A stretch of DNA of 14,764 nucleotides, from NCBI GenBank assembly GCA_015228695.1, contig JADGDA010000036.1, positions 1 through 14,764 of the forward strand. The letters run 5' to 3'. The notes beneath the pieces are model-generated. The model made no database searches, was not told where the DNA came from, and saw nothing but the letters and a program-made list of their open reading frames with translations. Position 1 is the first letter of the stretch, and each line of letters opens with the position of its first letter. This DNA is from Alphaproteobacteria bacterium. GTDB taxonomy: Bacteria > Pseudomonadota > Alphaproteobacteria > Rhodospirillales > Rhodospirillaceae. The position numbers were made by a program, and so were the translations under genes. Below are positions 1 through 7,030 of the stretch, piece after piece.

Positions 1-338
1 CGGCTGCCCTCGATGTCGTCGGGAAAAAGCACGTTGTCGGCGCCGTGGGCCAGGGACTGAATGGCTTCGGCTTCCTGATCGGCGCGGGCGACGACCAGGA
101 CCACAGCGGCAGGCGCCGCCTTCGTCAGCCGGCGCATGGCCTCGAGTCCGCCCCAGCCCACCAGGATCGCGTCGCACGGCTCCCCGGCAAGGCGCGCCAG
201 GGCGTCGTCGGCGCGGGCGGCGGTCAGGACGCGGCAGGGGAAGTCGGGAAGGGCGGATAGAACTTCGACCGGATCGACTCCCTTGGGCATGGTCCCTGCG
301 ACCACGAGAACGCTCACGCCGGTTCCATTCGTACTCAC
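1..338 (-). CDS. Protein with N-terminal degenerate (pseudo-)receiver domain, partial
   Basis: The first 112 residues are visible; the gene runs off the left edge. The chosen start is GTG at 338, with a purine-rich GGGAGGGAGA Shine-Dalgarno just upstream. The fold pattern reads as a CheY-like receiver: strand 1 VLVVAG (residues 10-15), strand 3 DAILVGWGG (56-64), strand 4 VVLVVARAD (79-87), then an AHGADNVLFPDDIEG stretch (97-111) that matches the GAxDYLxKxxIxG end of receivers. The acidic pair after strand 1 is AG, the phospho-acceptor Asp after strand 3 is Gly/Trp, the switch Thr/Ser is Ala, and the Lys near the end is Pro. It should therefore not be phosphorylated in the usual way. Receivers of this kind often head PAS, GGDEF or histidine kinase proteins, but the effector part lies outside the window. 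It lies 77 bp downstream of the deacetylase on the same strand and may be co-transcribed. Confidence 0.75.
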   Translation of the reverse strand, partial: MSTNGTGVSVLVVAGTMPKGVDPVEVLSALPDFPCRVLTAARADDALARLAGEPCDAILVGWGGLEAMRRLTKAAPAAVVLVVARADQEAEAIQSLAHGADNVLFPDDIEGS

Positions 339-352
339 TGCCCGCTCTCCCT

Positions 353-378
353 CCCGAGGCTCCGGCCCGAGGCTCCGG
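353..378. repeat. Perfect 13-bp tandem duplication
   Basis: The 13-mer cccgaggctccgg occurs twice head to tail (353-365 and 366-378) with no mismatch. It lies in the short gap between the deacetylase stop and the pseudo-receiver start, immediately upstream of the latter's Shine-Dalgarno on the minus strand. It may be a simple slippage duplication. Confidence 0.85.
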
Positions 379-415
379 ATGATAGGCGATGCGGACGGGG
401 GAAACGTAGTGGAAT

Positions 416-1294
416 CTATCGGCGCGTTTTCCTCTCGCGGACGGTCGCCGCGATGGCGTTCAGGCGTCCGCGCGCTTCGCGGTAACGGAAGTCGAGGCCT
501 CCCTCCAGGGCCAGGGAGCGGTAGTCCTCGGGCGCCGTCAGGTCCACCTGTTGGGCGAGGAGGGCCAAGGGATCGGTGCCGCTGCCGTTCCGCCCGCGGA
601 TGCCGCTGCGGCACGCGCGGTAGCGGCGGGAGATGACCTCCATGGCCTCGACGCTCACGCTGCCGATGTCGCCGAAGGGGTAGGCGAACCAGTCCACCGG
701 CCGTCCCAGGCGGGCGGAGATGTGGTCTCCGGCTCCGACGATCTCGCGTTCCAGGTCCTCCCCGCCGAGGCGCGCCAGATCGCGGTGGGTCAGCCCGTGG
801 GACCCCACGGCATGGCCCAGGGCGGCGAGGCGCGCCACCTCCTCCCATGACATCAGAACCGGCGCGGGGGGGAGGTCGAAGACGGACTTCGCCTCGCGGA
901 ACATGTGACGGGCGACGGCGGCGGCCTGTTCCTCCCCGGGCACGTCCATCAGCCCCGGACAGACGAAGAACACCGCCCGGACGCCGTGGCGCGGCAGAAT
1001 CTCCAGCGCCGCCTCCAGGTTGGAACGGAACCCGTCGTCGAAGGTGACCAGGGTGGGCGTCCTGCCGTCCGGGGGGACGGAGGGATCGAGCCGCTCCAGG
1101 GCCTGATCCGGCGTCACGAATCCGTCTCCGGCGGCGATGTCCTCCAGAAGCCGCGCCAGGGCCTCCATCTCCACGGGGGCGATTCCGTGCAGGAGGAGGA
1201 TACGGAAGGCTCCGGGCCGGGGACGCCGGAAGGCCCGCCCCAACCGGTGGGCGGACAGGAGAGGCGTCGCCAGGAGATGTCGCGGAGAGGTCAT
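416..1294 (-). CDS. Polysaccharide deacetylase (NodB/CE4 family)
   Basis: This 292-aa protein carries the carbohydrate esterase 4 motifs in order. LVTFDDGF (82-89) holds the catalytic base and metal-binding aspartates (D86, D87). GSHGLTH (164-170) holds the two metal-binding histidines (H166, H170). WFAYPFG (202-208) matches the RxPYG-type groove motif, with Phe-Ala in place of Arg. The enzymes remove N- or O-acetyl groups from polysaccharides such as chitin oligomers, peptidoglycan or exopolysaccharide; the substrate here is unknown. I see no convincing signal peptide: the N-terminus is basic (HRLGRAFRRPRP) with only a weak hydrophobic stretch, so a cytoplasmic or membrane-associated site is possible. 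The ATG start lies 17 bp after the stop of the FemAB-like gene, with only a weak GAG-type ribosome site, so the two are probably one transcript. Confidence 0.88.
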   Translation of the reverse strand: MTSPRHLLATPLLSAHRLGRAFRRPRPGAFRILLLHGIAPVEMEALARLLEDIAAGDGFVTPDQALERLDPSVPPDGRTPTLVTFDDGFRSNLEAALEILPRHGVRAVFFVCPGLMDVPGEEQAAAVARHMFREAKSVFDLPPAPVLMSWEEVARLAALGHAVGSHGLTHRDLARLGGEDLEREIVGAGDHISARLGRPVDWFAYPFGDIGSVSVEAMEVISRRYRACRSGIRGRNGSGTDPLALLAQQVDLTAPEDYRSLALEGGLDFRYREARGRLNAIAATVRERKTRR

Positions 1295-1311
1295 CGTTGC
1301 TCGACTCTGTA

Positions 1312-2325
1312 CTAATCAGCCAGCGCGCGCCGCGCGCGCCAGCGTACCAGACGGGACAGGGGATCGCCGCGAGCGGCCTCGATCTCCTCGGCAAGCCGAT
1401 AGGGCGCGCCGCCGGTCTCGGCCTTGAAGCGGTAGATGCCGGGCGGCGTGCGTGCGTCGTCCATGCCCCCCAGGTCGAAGCGGACGGCGCCCCTGGCCTT
1501 GGCATCGCACAGGGCCCGCCACAGGAGAAGCTGGCCCGCGCCCGCCTTGCGCCCCTCGTCCGACAGATTGCCGGACAGGTATTCGGCCGTGTCGCCATAG
1601 CGCCCGATCAGAACCGAGCCCACCACGTCCTCCCCCATCGACGCCAGCAGGGAAACCGGGCGGTGCTCCCGTGGACAGAATTCCCGCAGCCGCCGCAGAA
1701 GTTCCGGCGTCAGACTGGTGGCGAATCCCCTCCCGTCGAGAAATTGCCCGTGGGCGGCGAGGAAGGCCTCGAACTCCGGCGCGTCGTCGCCGATGCGGAG
1801 GGTCAGGGGCTGCCGCTCCGCCTTGTTGAGGACATTGCGCCACTTCTGCCCGAGTTGGCGGCGCAGCGTCTCCTCGGGCAGGGTCAAATCGATCAGCGCC
1901 GAGGCCCACCCGGCCCGTCCGGTGGCCTGGAAGCCGGGCACGGGGGAAAGGGACGGCAGCGGCGGCTGCGCCTGCACACAGAGCAGCGGCGGCTGCGCCC
2001 GCACATAGAAACGACGCGCCAGCCAGGCTTCCCCAGCGAGTCGCAGCATCTCCCCCACCCGGTCCTCCGCATCCCGCCGCCACAGGGGTCCCCGGTTGAT
2101 CCACACAAGACCGCCGCCGACCAGGGGCAGCGGGCGGACCATCGCCTGAACCGCGCCGATGATCTCTCCGCCGCTCAGAAACACGCCGCGCTCCACCCGC
2201 CACGGCCCCCCGGCGGCCTTGGCCTCTCCGTATTCCCAGGTCTGGAGCAGGCTAAGACCCTGGAGCCCGGTGATAAGGCCGGTCCATTCGTCGCGGTCGA
2301 ACGGCTTGACGTCGAAACGGATCAC
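1312..2325 (-). CDS. FemAB-like GNAT-fold acyl/aminoacyl transferase
   Basis: This 337-aa protein has the double-GNAT layout of the FemAB / Acetyltransf_6 group. The N-terminal half contains LQTWEYGEAKAAGG (27-40) and VWINRGPLWRR (74-84). The C-terminal half has KWRNVLNKAER (161-171), which resembles the KxRNxINKAxR motif, and VRFDLGGMDD...GIYRFKAETGG (281-306), which matches the family's FDLGGxD...GIxxFKxxFGG end. Relatives add amino acids to lipid II or act in exopolysaccharide systems; pairing with a polysaccharide deacetylase suggests the latter, but this is inference. The start is GTG at 2325: an in-frame TAG lies a little further upstream and no closer start has a better ribosome site. 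The ribosome site is poor, and an AGGAGG sits too far away (about 30 bp) to serve it. A 9-residue internal duplication lies at about 108-125. Confidence 0.8.
   Translation of the reverse strand: MIRFDVKPFDRDEWTGLITGLQGLSLLQTWEYGEAKAAGGPWRVERGVFLSGGEIIGAVQAMVRPLPLVGGGLVWINRGPLWRRDAEDRVGEMLRLAGEAWLARRFYVRAQPPLLCVQAQPPLPSLSPVPGFQATGRAGWASALIDLTLPEETLRRQLGQKWRNVLNKAERQPLTLRIGDDAPEFEAFLAAHGQFLDGRGFATSLTPELLRRLREFCPREHRPVSLLASMGEDVVGSVLIGRYGDTAEYLSGNLSDEGRKAGAGQLLLWRALCDAKARGAVRFDLGGMDDARTPPGIYRFKAETGGAPYRLAEEIEAARGDPLSRLVRWRARRALAD
1956..2007. repeat. In-frame 27-bp tandem repeat inside the FemAB-like gene
   Basis: Two copies of a 25-base core (1956-1980 and 1983-2007) lie 27 bp apart and differ at two positions. 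On the coding strand they give VRAQPPLLC then VQAQPPLPS (about residues 108-125), so exactly nine codons were duplicated without breaking the frame. It probably arose by replication slippage in a loop between the two GNAT halves. Confidence 0.85.
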
Positions 2326-2506
2326 GGGTGCCCAGCGGCAGGTTGCTCGATCCCCCTCCTAATCCCCCAAACGAGGGCTGGACACAAGAGCGGTCGCGCG
2401 GGTCCGGGCGGATATGAAACGGGCCAAGGCGCTTGCGCCGGACCGGCGCGAAGGATTACGGTTGCCGCATGCCCGTTGCGATGGCGGATGGGATGGACGT
2501 CGGGAC
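2326..2506. promoter_or_regulatory. Divergent intergenic region between FemAB-like gene and the two-gene cassette
   Basis: These 181 bp separate genes reading left and right, so they should hold both promoters. I cannot identify convincing -35/-10 pairs for either. An open frame with ATG at 2414 would extend the downstream 141-aa protein by 31 residues. I do not favour that start because the extension looks like random GC-rich translation and contains the palindrome described separately. Confidence 0.4.
2435..2449. promoter_or_regulatory. Perfect 15-bp palindrome, candidate operator
   Basis: The sequence gcgccgg-a-ccggcgc is a perfect 7-bp inverted repeat around one central base, flanked by ctt on the left and gaag on the right. 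It lies 58 bp before the start of the two-gene cassette, where an autoregulatory operator would be expected. GC-rich palindromes also arise by chance in this kind of DNA, so the role is inferred. Confidence 0.35.
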
Positions 2507-2932
2507 ATGAAGAAACGCAAGGGATTCAATCCTAAGCGCAGGATCGTCGCGGGCGGGGCGCTCGCTCCGGACAGGCTCGACTGGTTGCTGGTCCAGGTGA
2601 CATATACGGGCAATCCGGAACACAAAAAGTATCCCGGCGATTACGGCCTCAGCCCGCCCGCAAATCCCAGGCCGGGAAAGACTCTCTGCGACGCTCGGGG
2701 GGCGCTTTCGAAGTCGGACGCCGAGGCGCTTCTGAAAAGTGGAATCGGGAAAGGGATGGTCAGCGTTCAGGAGCGCAGCGGGTGGCCGCAGAATGTGTGG
2801 GCGGTGAGCGACACCGGCGTGGTCTTTGAGGCGCAGTTGGAAAACAGGGAGGAAGGGCGCTATCACGGATACCCCATGCCGGAAGATGATGATTTCCGTT
2901 CCGAGGTGATTCGCGAGTGGGGGGGACGGTGA
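2507..2932 (+). CDS. Conserved-looking protein of unknown function, first gene of a two-gene cassette
   Basis: This is a 141-aa soluble protein with no signal peptide or membrane segment. After a basic N-terminus (MKKRKGFNPKRR) it has a run of Gly/Pro/His-rich motifs: TYTGNPEHKKYPGDYGL (32-48), PPANPRPGKTLCD (50-62), VSVQERSGWPQNVWAV (85-100), and VFEAQLENREEGRYHGYPMP (106-125). Such dense motifs are typical of a compact enzymatic or binding fold, and candidate catalytic or metal residues are H39, C61, E109 and H120. I do not recognise a named family. The ATG at 2507 is preferred over ATG 2414 because the stretch before 2507 looks non-coding; its ribosome site is weak. The stop overlaps the next gene's start in GTGA, so the two are translationally coupled and probably act together. 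By eye, codon use is less GC-extreme than in polA or the deacetylase, which suggests acquisition. Confidence 0.72.
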   Translation: MKKRKGFNPKRRIVAGGALAPDRLDWLLVQVTYTGNPEHKKYPGDYGLSPPANPRPGKTLCDARGALSKSDAEALLKSGIGKGMVSVQERSGWPQNVWAVSDTGVVFEAQLENREEGRYHGYPMPEDDDFRSEVIREWGGR

Positions 2933-4233
2933 GTATTCGTCTGGACATTGTCCCGGAGTGGGAATCCCTGCGGTACGGGACTCCGGAGGAGAGGGCCTGC
3001 TTTGCGGCGGTCGGCATCAGATACGGCAGTGTCTGGCTTACGGAGGTGTATGACGATTTCGTGAAGCGCGTGCGGGAGAAGGCGCATCTTTCCGCTTACC
3101 GGCTTGCCGAATGGTTCGCCTGGAACTGGTGGCGTCTGCGGTGGGAACCGCGTACGGACGCTGCGGATTGGGCGGCGGCCCATCGCCTGACGACGGTCGG
3201 TGGCGGTTACGTGTGGCCGAACGTCGAGATTGTCTCCGATGGCGAGCGTGCGGTTCTGCGGGCAAGACCGACACAGTCACGGCCGGAGGAGCCGCTCCGC
3301 TATGTCGTTGACTTCGCGGCCATTGTTCGGGCGGGTGAACTGGAAAGCGCCCTTGACGGCTTTGTCGATCTGGTGGTGGAAAAACTTCGGAGTGAAGGGA
3401 TCGGCGATACCAATCTCCACCACGTCTGGGGGGACGTGCGTGCCGAGCGCGCCGACCCCGAGATGGCGAGACGCCGCAAGATCGAGGCTCTTCTCGGGTT
3501 CGATCCCGATGAGGCCGATGGGAGCGTGATTGATTCACTGATCGCGGACGCCTCCGTTCTGGGCGAAGGTGCGATGGATGAGGTTGCCGCCAACAGGGCG
3601 CAGACCGGTCGTGCCGTGACGGCGGGGTGGTTGCGCGAAGTTGCGGAAGCGAGCGGCTTTGTATCATCGCCTCGTGATTCCGTACGGTTGGCACCGGGTG
3701 TGGGTGCTTCCCCGACTGGAGAGATGCCCGCGTGGAAGCGGGGCGTCGAATTGGCGGACGCTCTGCGGGAACAGGAACGCCTGGGGACCGCCCCGATCTC
3801 GAACTCCAGGCTGGCGCAAATGGCGGGCGTGCAGGAGAAGGCAATCGCGGACGCGGGCCGTGCCGGCGGAGACTTCGCGTTCGCGCTTGATGAAGGCGAG
3901 GCGGAGGGCCGTGTCGTTCTCAGCTCGAAATGGGGGCAAGGCCGCCGCTTCGAACTCGCGCGTCTGGTGGGCGACCGCATTGGCGGAGGGGACGGAAAGG
4001 AGCGCCTGCTCCCGGCCACCAAGTCCGGCACCTATCGGCAGAAATTCCAGCGCGCCTTCGCCGCAGAGTTGCTGTGTCCCTTCGATACATTGGAAGACAG
4101 GCTCGCCGGCGACTACTCGGGCGAGGCCATCGAGGACGCCGCCGGGCATTTCGAGGTTTCAAGTCTTGCCGTGCGCACGATCCTCGTCAATCACAAGCGG
4201 CTGGACCGCGAGAATATCGGGGCCGTTTTCTGA
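2929..4233 (+). CDS. Protein with Trp-rich N-terminus and degenerate ImmA/IrrE (M78)-like C-terminus
   Basis: This is a 434-aa soluble protein. The N-terminal part is tryptophan-rich (EWFAWNWWRLRWEP, 61-74; GGGYVWPNVEI, 91-101). A helical middle follows with RRRKIEALLGFDPDEA (181-196). The C-terminal part follows the ImmA/IrrE plan: WKRGVELADALRE (269-281), RRFELARLVGDRI (339-351), RQKFQRAFAAELLCPFDTL (370-388), then IEDAAGHFEVSSLAVRTILVN (401-421). In true peptidases the second segment reads FxxAHExGH; here His-Glu-x-x-His has become Arg-Leu-Val-Gly-Asp, so zinc binding and proteolysis are probably lost. That leaves a binding or regulatory role. The start chosen is GTG at 2929, overlapping the previous stop by 4 bp, with a G-rich ribosome site in front; GTG 2917 is an alternative. 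An antitoxin, regulator or defence partner for the 141-aa protein is plausible but unproven. Confidence 0.75.
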   Translation: MSIRLDIVPEWESLRYGTPEERACFAAVGIRYGSVWLTEVYDDFVKRVREKAHLSAYRLAEWFAWNWWRLRWEPRTDAADWAAAHRLTTVGGGYVWPNVEIVSDGERAVLRARPTQSRPEEPLRYVVDFAAIVRAGELESALDGFVDLVVEKLRSEGIGDTNLHHVWGDVRAERADPEMARRRKIEALLGFDPDEADGSVIDSLIADASVLGEGAMDEVAANRAQTGRAVTAGWLREVAEASGFVSSPRDSVRLAPGVGASPTGEMPAWKRGVELADALREQERLGTAPISNSRLAQMAGVQEKAIADAGRAGGDFAFALDEGEAEGRVVLSSKWGQGRRFELARLVGDRIGGGDGKERLLPATKSGTYRQKFQRAFAAELLCPFDTLEDRLAGDYSGEAIEDAAGHFEVSSLAVRTILVNHKRLDRENIGAVF

Positions 4234-4276
4234 ACCCTTCGTTGATTCCCGGCTCCGCGCCTGCGACAGTGCCGTT

Positions 4277-7030
4277 ATGAGCGATGACCCGGAGCCCCTG
4301 CGCCACGTCGTCCTGATCGACGGATCGGGGTATATCTTCCGCGCCTTCCATGGCCTGCCGCCGATGACCCGGCCGGACGGGACGCCGGTGAATGCCGTTT
4401 ACGGCTTTTCCACCATGCTGATGAAGCTGATCGGGGAGACGGACGCGGGCCACCTCGCCGTGCTGTTCGACGCCGGGCGCAAGACGTTCCGCAACGACAT
4501 CTACCCCGCCTACAAGGCCCACCGGCCCGACCCTCCCCCCGAACTGGTTCCCCAGTTCGCCCTGATCCGCGAGGCCACCCGCGCCTTCAACGTCGCCTGT
4601 GTCGAGATGGAGGGATTCGAGGCCGACGATCTGATCGCCACCTATGCCCGTCAGGCCGCCGGGCGGGGAGGGCGGGTCACCATCATCTCGTCCGACAAGG
4701 ACCTGATGCAGATGATCGGCGGGTCCGTCCTGATGCTCGACCCGATGAAGAACCGCCCCATCGGCCCCGACGAGGTGCGGGAGAAATTCGGCGTCGGGCC
4801 GGATCGCGTCGCCGACGTGCAGGCTCTGGCCGGGGACAGCTCCGACAATGTGCCCGGCGTCCCCGGTATCGGCGTCAAGACCGCCGCCGCTCTGATCGAG
4901 CAGTTCGGGGACCTGGAGGCCGTGCTTTCCCGCGCCGCCGAGATTCCCCAGCCGAAGCGCCGGGAGGCGTTGATCGCCCATGCCGACCTCGCCCGCATTT
5001 CCCGCAGGCTGGTGACCTTGCGCGACGACGTGCCGGTCGACACGCCCCTGGACGCTTTCGCCGTGCGCAGACCCGATCCGGCGATCCTCCGCGCGTTCCT
5101 GGAGGAGCAGGCGTTCCGCACCCTGTTGGCCCGAGTCGAATCCTCCGCCCCGCTCCCCGTCGCGCCCGAGCCTTCCCCCGCCCGCGACTATGAACTGGTG
5201 GACCGCCTCGACGTCCTTGACCGTTGGATCGCGGCCGCGCGGAGCAAGGGCGTGGTGGCCGTCGATACGGAGACGGATTCCCTGGACAGCATCGCCGCCG
5301 CCCTGGTCGGGGTCTCGCTGGCCCTGGAGCCGGGGCGGGCCTGCTACATTCCCTTGCGGCATGTCGCGCCCGAGGCCCAGGGAAGCCTCGATCTGACCGG
5401 GGGGAGCGCCGCCGCCGATCCCGTCCAGATACCGGTGGCGGAGGCCCTGGCCCGCCTGGGGCCGCTGCTGGAGGACCCCGGCGTGCTCAAGGTCGGGCAC
5501 AACATCAAGTTCGATCTCCAGGTCTTCGCCACCGAGGGTCTGCGCGTCGCCCCCCTCGACGACACCATGGTCATGTCCTACGTGCTGGACGGAGCCGACC
5601 ATGGTCACGGCATGGACGAACTGGCCAGGCTTCACCTCAACCTCGATACGATCACCTTCAAGGAGGTGTGCGGATCGGGAAAAAGCGGGATCACCTTCGA
5701 CCGGGTTCCCCTCGACAAGGCCCGCGACTACGCGGCCGAGGACGCCGACGTCACCCTGCGCCTGTATCTCCTGTTCAAGGCAAGGCTTCTCGCCGAGCGG
5801 ATGCTCACCGTCCACGAGACCCTGGACCGGCCGCTGATCCCGGTCCTGGCCGCCATGGAGCGTAACGGGATTCGTGTCGATCCCTTGACCCTGACGGCGC
5901 TTTCCGGCGAATTCGCGTCCCGGATGTCGGCGCTGGAGGAGACGGTTCACCGGCTGGCCGGAGCCCCCTTCAACGTCGGCTCGCCGAAGCAGTTGGGCGA
6001 GGTGCTGTTCGATCGCCTCGGATTGCCCGGCGGCAAGAAAAGCGCCAAGAGCGGGGCCTACACCACCGATGCCTCGGTGCTGGAGACCCTGGCCGCCGCG
6101 GGGCACGAGCTTCCGGCGCGGGTGCTGGACTGGCGCCAGCTCGCCAAGTTGAAAAGCACCTACGCCGACGCCCTGGTGGCCTCCATCAACCCGCGCACCC
6201 GGCGGGTGCACACCTCGTTCGCGCAGACGATCACCTCCACCGGGCGTCTGTCCTCCACCGATCCCAACTTGCAGAACATTCCTATCCGCACCGAGGACGG
6301 CCGCAAGATCCGTCATGCCTTCGTCGCCGAGCCGGGGCATGTGCTGCTTTCGGCCGACTATTCCCAGATCGAGCTGCGGCTGGTCGCCCACGTCGCCGAC
6401 ATTGCCGCCCTGAAGGAGGCGTTCCACCACGGCGCCGACATCCACGCCATCACCGCCTCCCAGGTGTTCGGCGTGCCGGTCGAGGGCATGGACCCGGCCC
6501 TGCGCCGCCGCGCCAAGGCCATCAACTTCGGGATCATCTACGGCATTTCCGCCTTCGGACTGGCGGCCCAACTCGGCATCTCCAACGGCGAGGCCAAGGC
6601 CTACATCGACGCCTACTTCGCCCGCTTCCCCGAAATCCAGACCTATATGGAGCGCACCAAGGGGGACGCCCGCAGAAAGGGATTCGTCACCACCCTGTTC
6701 GGCCGCAAGTGCGCGACGCCCGGCATCCACGACAAGAACCCCAACATGCGCGCCTTCGCCGAGCGGGCCGCCATCAATGCCCCGATTCAGGGCGGAGCGG
6801 CCGACATCATCAAGCGGGCGATGATCCGCCTGCCCGACGCCCTGACGGAAGCCGGGCTGGCCGCGCGCATGCTGCTGCAAGTCCATGACGAACTGGTGTT
6901 CGAGGTTCCCGTTGCCGAGGCGGAGGCGACGTCGGTTCTGGTCCGGCGGATCATGGAGGGGGCGGCCCGTCTTTCGGTGCCCCTGGTGGTGGACGCGGGA
7001 TACGCCGGCAATTGGGCGGACGCGCATTGA
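4277..7030 (+). CDS. polA: DNA polymerase I
   Basis: This 917-aa enzyme is close to the E. coli length (928). It fills gaps and removes RNA primers during replication and repair. Domain 1 (about 1-290) is the 5'-3' flap exonuclease, with LIDGSGYIFRAFHG (13-26), FEADDLI (114-120), SSDKDL (138-143) and GDSSDNVPGVPGIG (186-199). Domain 2 (about 310-510) is the 3'-5' proofreading exonuclease and keeps its acidic residues: D330 and E332 in DTETD, D413 in NIKFD, and Y485/D489 in YAAED. Domain 3 is the polymerase: motif A LLSADYSQIELR (690-701, D694), motif B RRRAKAINFGIIYG (743-756), and motif C LLQVHDELVFEVP (866-878, H870-D871-E872). Proofreading is therefore likely active, unlike in several other bacterial PolAs. 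No strong ribosome site precedes the ATG. The 43-bp gap after the upstream cassette leaves its promoter unclear. Confidence 0.97.
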   Translation: MSDDPEPLRHVVLIDGSGYIFRAFHGLPPMTRPDGTPVNAVYGFSTMLMKLIGETDAGHLAVLFDAGRKTFRNDIYPAYKAHRPDPPPELVPQFALIREATRAFNVACVEMEGFEADDLIATYARQAAGRGGRVTIISSDKDLMQMIGGSVLMLDPMKNRPIGPDEVREKFGVGPDRVADVQALAGDSSDNVPGVPGIGVKTAAALIEQFGDLEAVLSRAAEIPQPKRREALIAHADLARISRRLVTLRDDVPVDTPLDAFAVRRPDPAILRAFLEEQAFRTLLARVESSAPLPVAPEPSPARDYELVDRLDVLDRWIAAARSKGVVAVDTETDSLDSIAAALVGVSLALEPGRACYIPLRHVAPEAQGSLDLTGGSAAADPVQIPVAEALARLGPLLEDPGVLKVGHNIKFDLQVFATEGLRVAPLDDTMVMSYVLDGADHGHGMDELARLHLNLDTITFKEVCGSGKSGITFDRVPLDKARDYAAEDADVTLRLYLLFKARLLAERMLTVHETLDRPLIPVLAAMERNGIRVDPLTLTALSGEFASRMSALEETVHRLAGAPFNVGSPKQLGEVLFDRLGLPGGKKSAKSGAYTTDASVLETLAAAGHELPARVLDWRQLAKLKSTYADALVASINPRTRRVHTSFAQTITSTGRLSSTDPNLQNIPIRTEDGRKIRHAFVAEPGHVLLSADYSQIELRLVAHVADIAALKEAFHHGADIHAITASQVFGVPVEGMDPALRRRAKAINFGIIYGISAFGLAAQLGISNGEAKAYIDAYFARFPEIQTYMERTKGDARRKGFVTTLFGRKCATPGIHDKNPNMRAFAERAAINAPIQGGAADIIKRAMIRLPDALTEAGLAARMLLQVHDELVFEVPVAEAEATSVLVRRIMEGAARLSVPLVVDAGYAGNWADAH

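Noticed and set aside
1297..2535. A 412-codon plus-strand open frame across the FemAB-like gene and the divergent region
   Set aside because: No domain features, and it crosses a gene with clear FemAB motifs on the other strand.
4187..7027. A 946-codon open frame on the minus strand opposite polA
   Set aside because: It is a mirror of the high-GC coding frame of polA; its translation is Gly/Gln/His/Asp-rich with no recognisable domain, and polA is certain.
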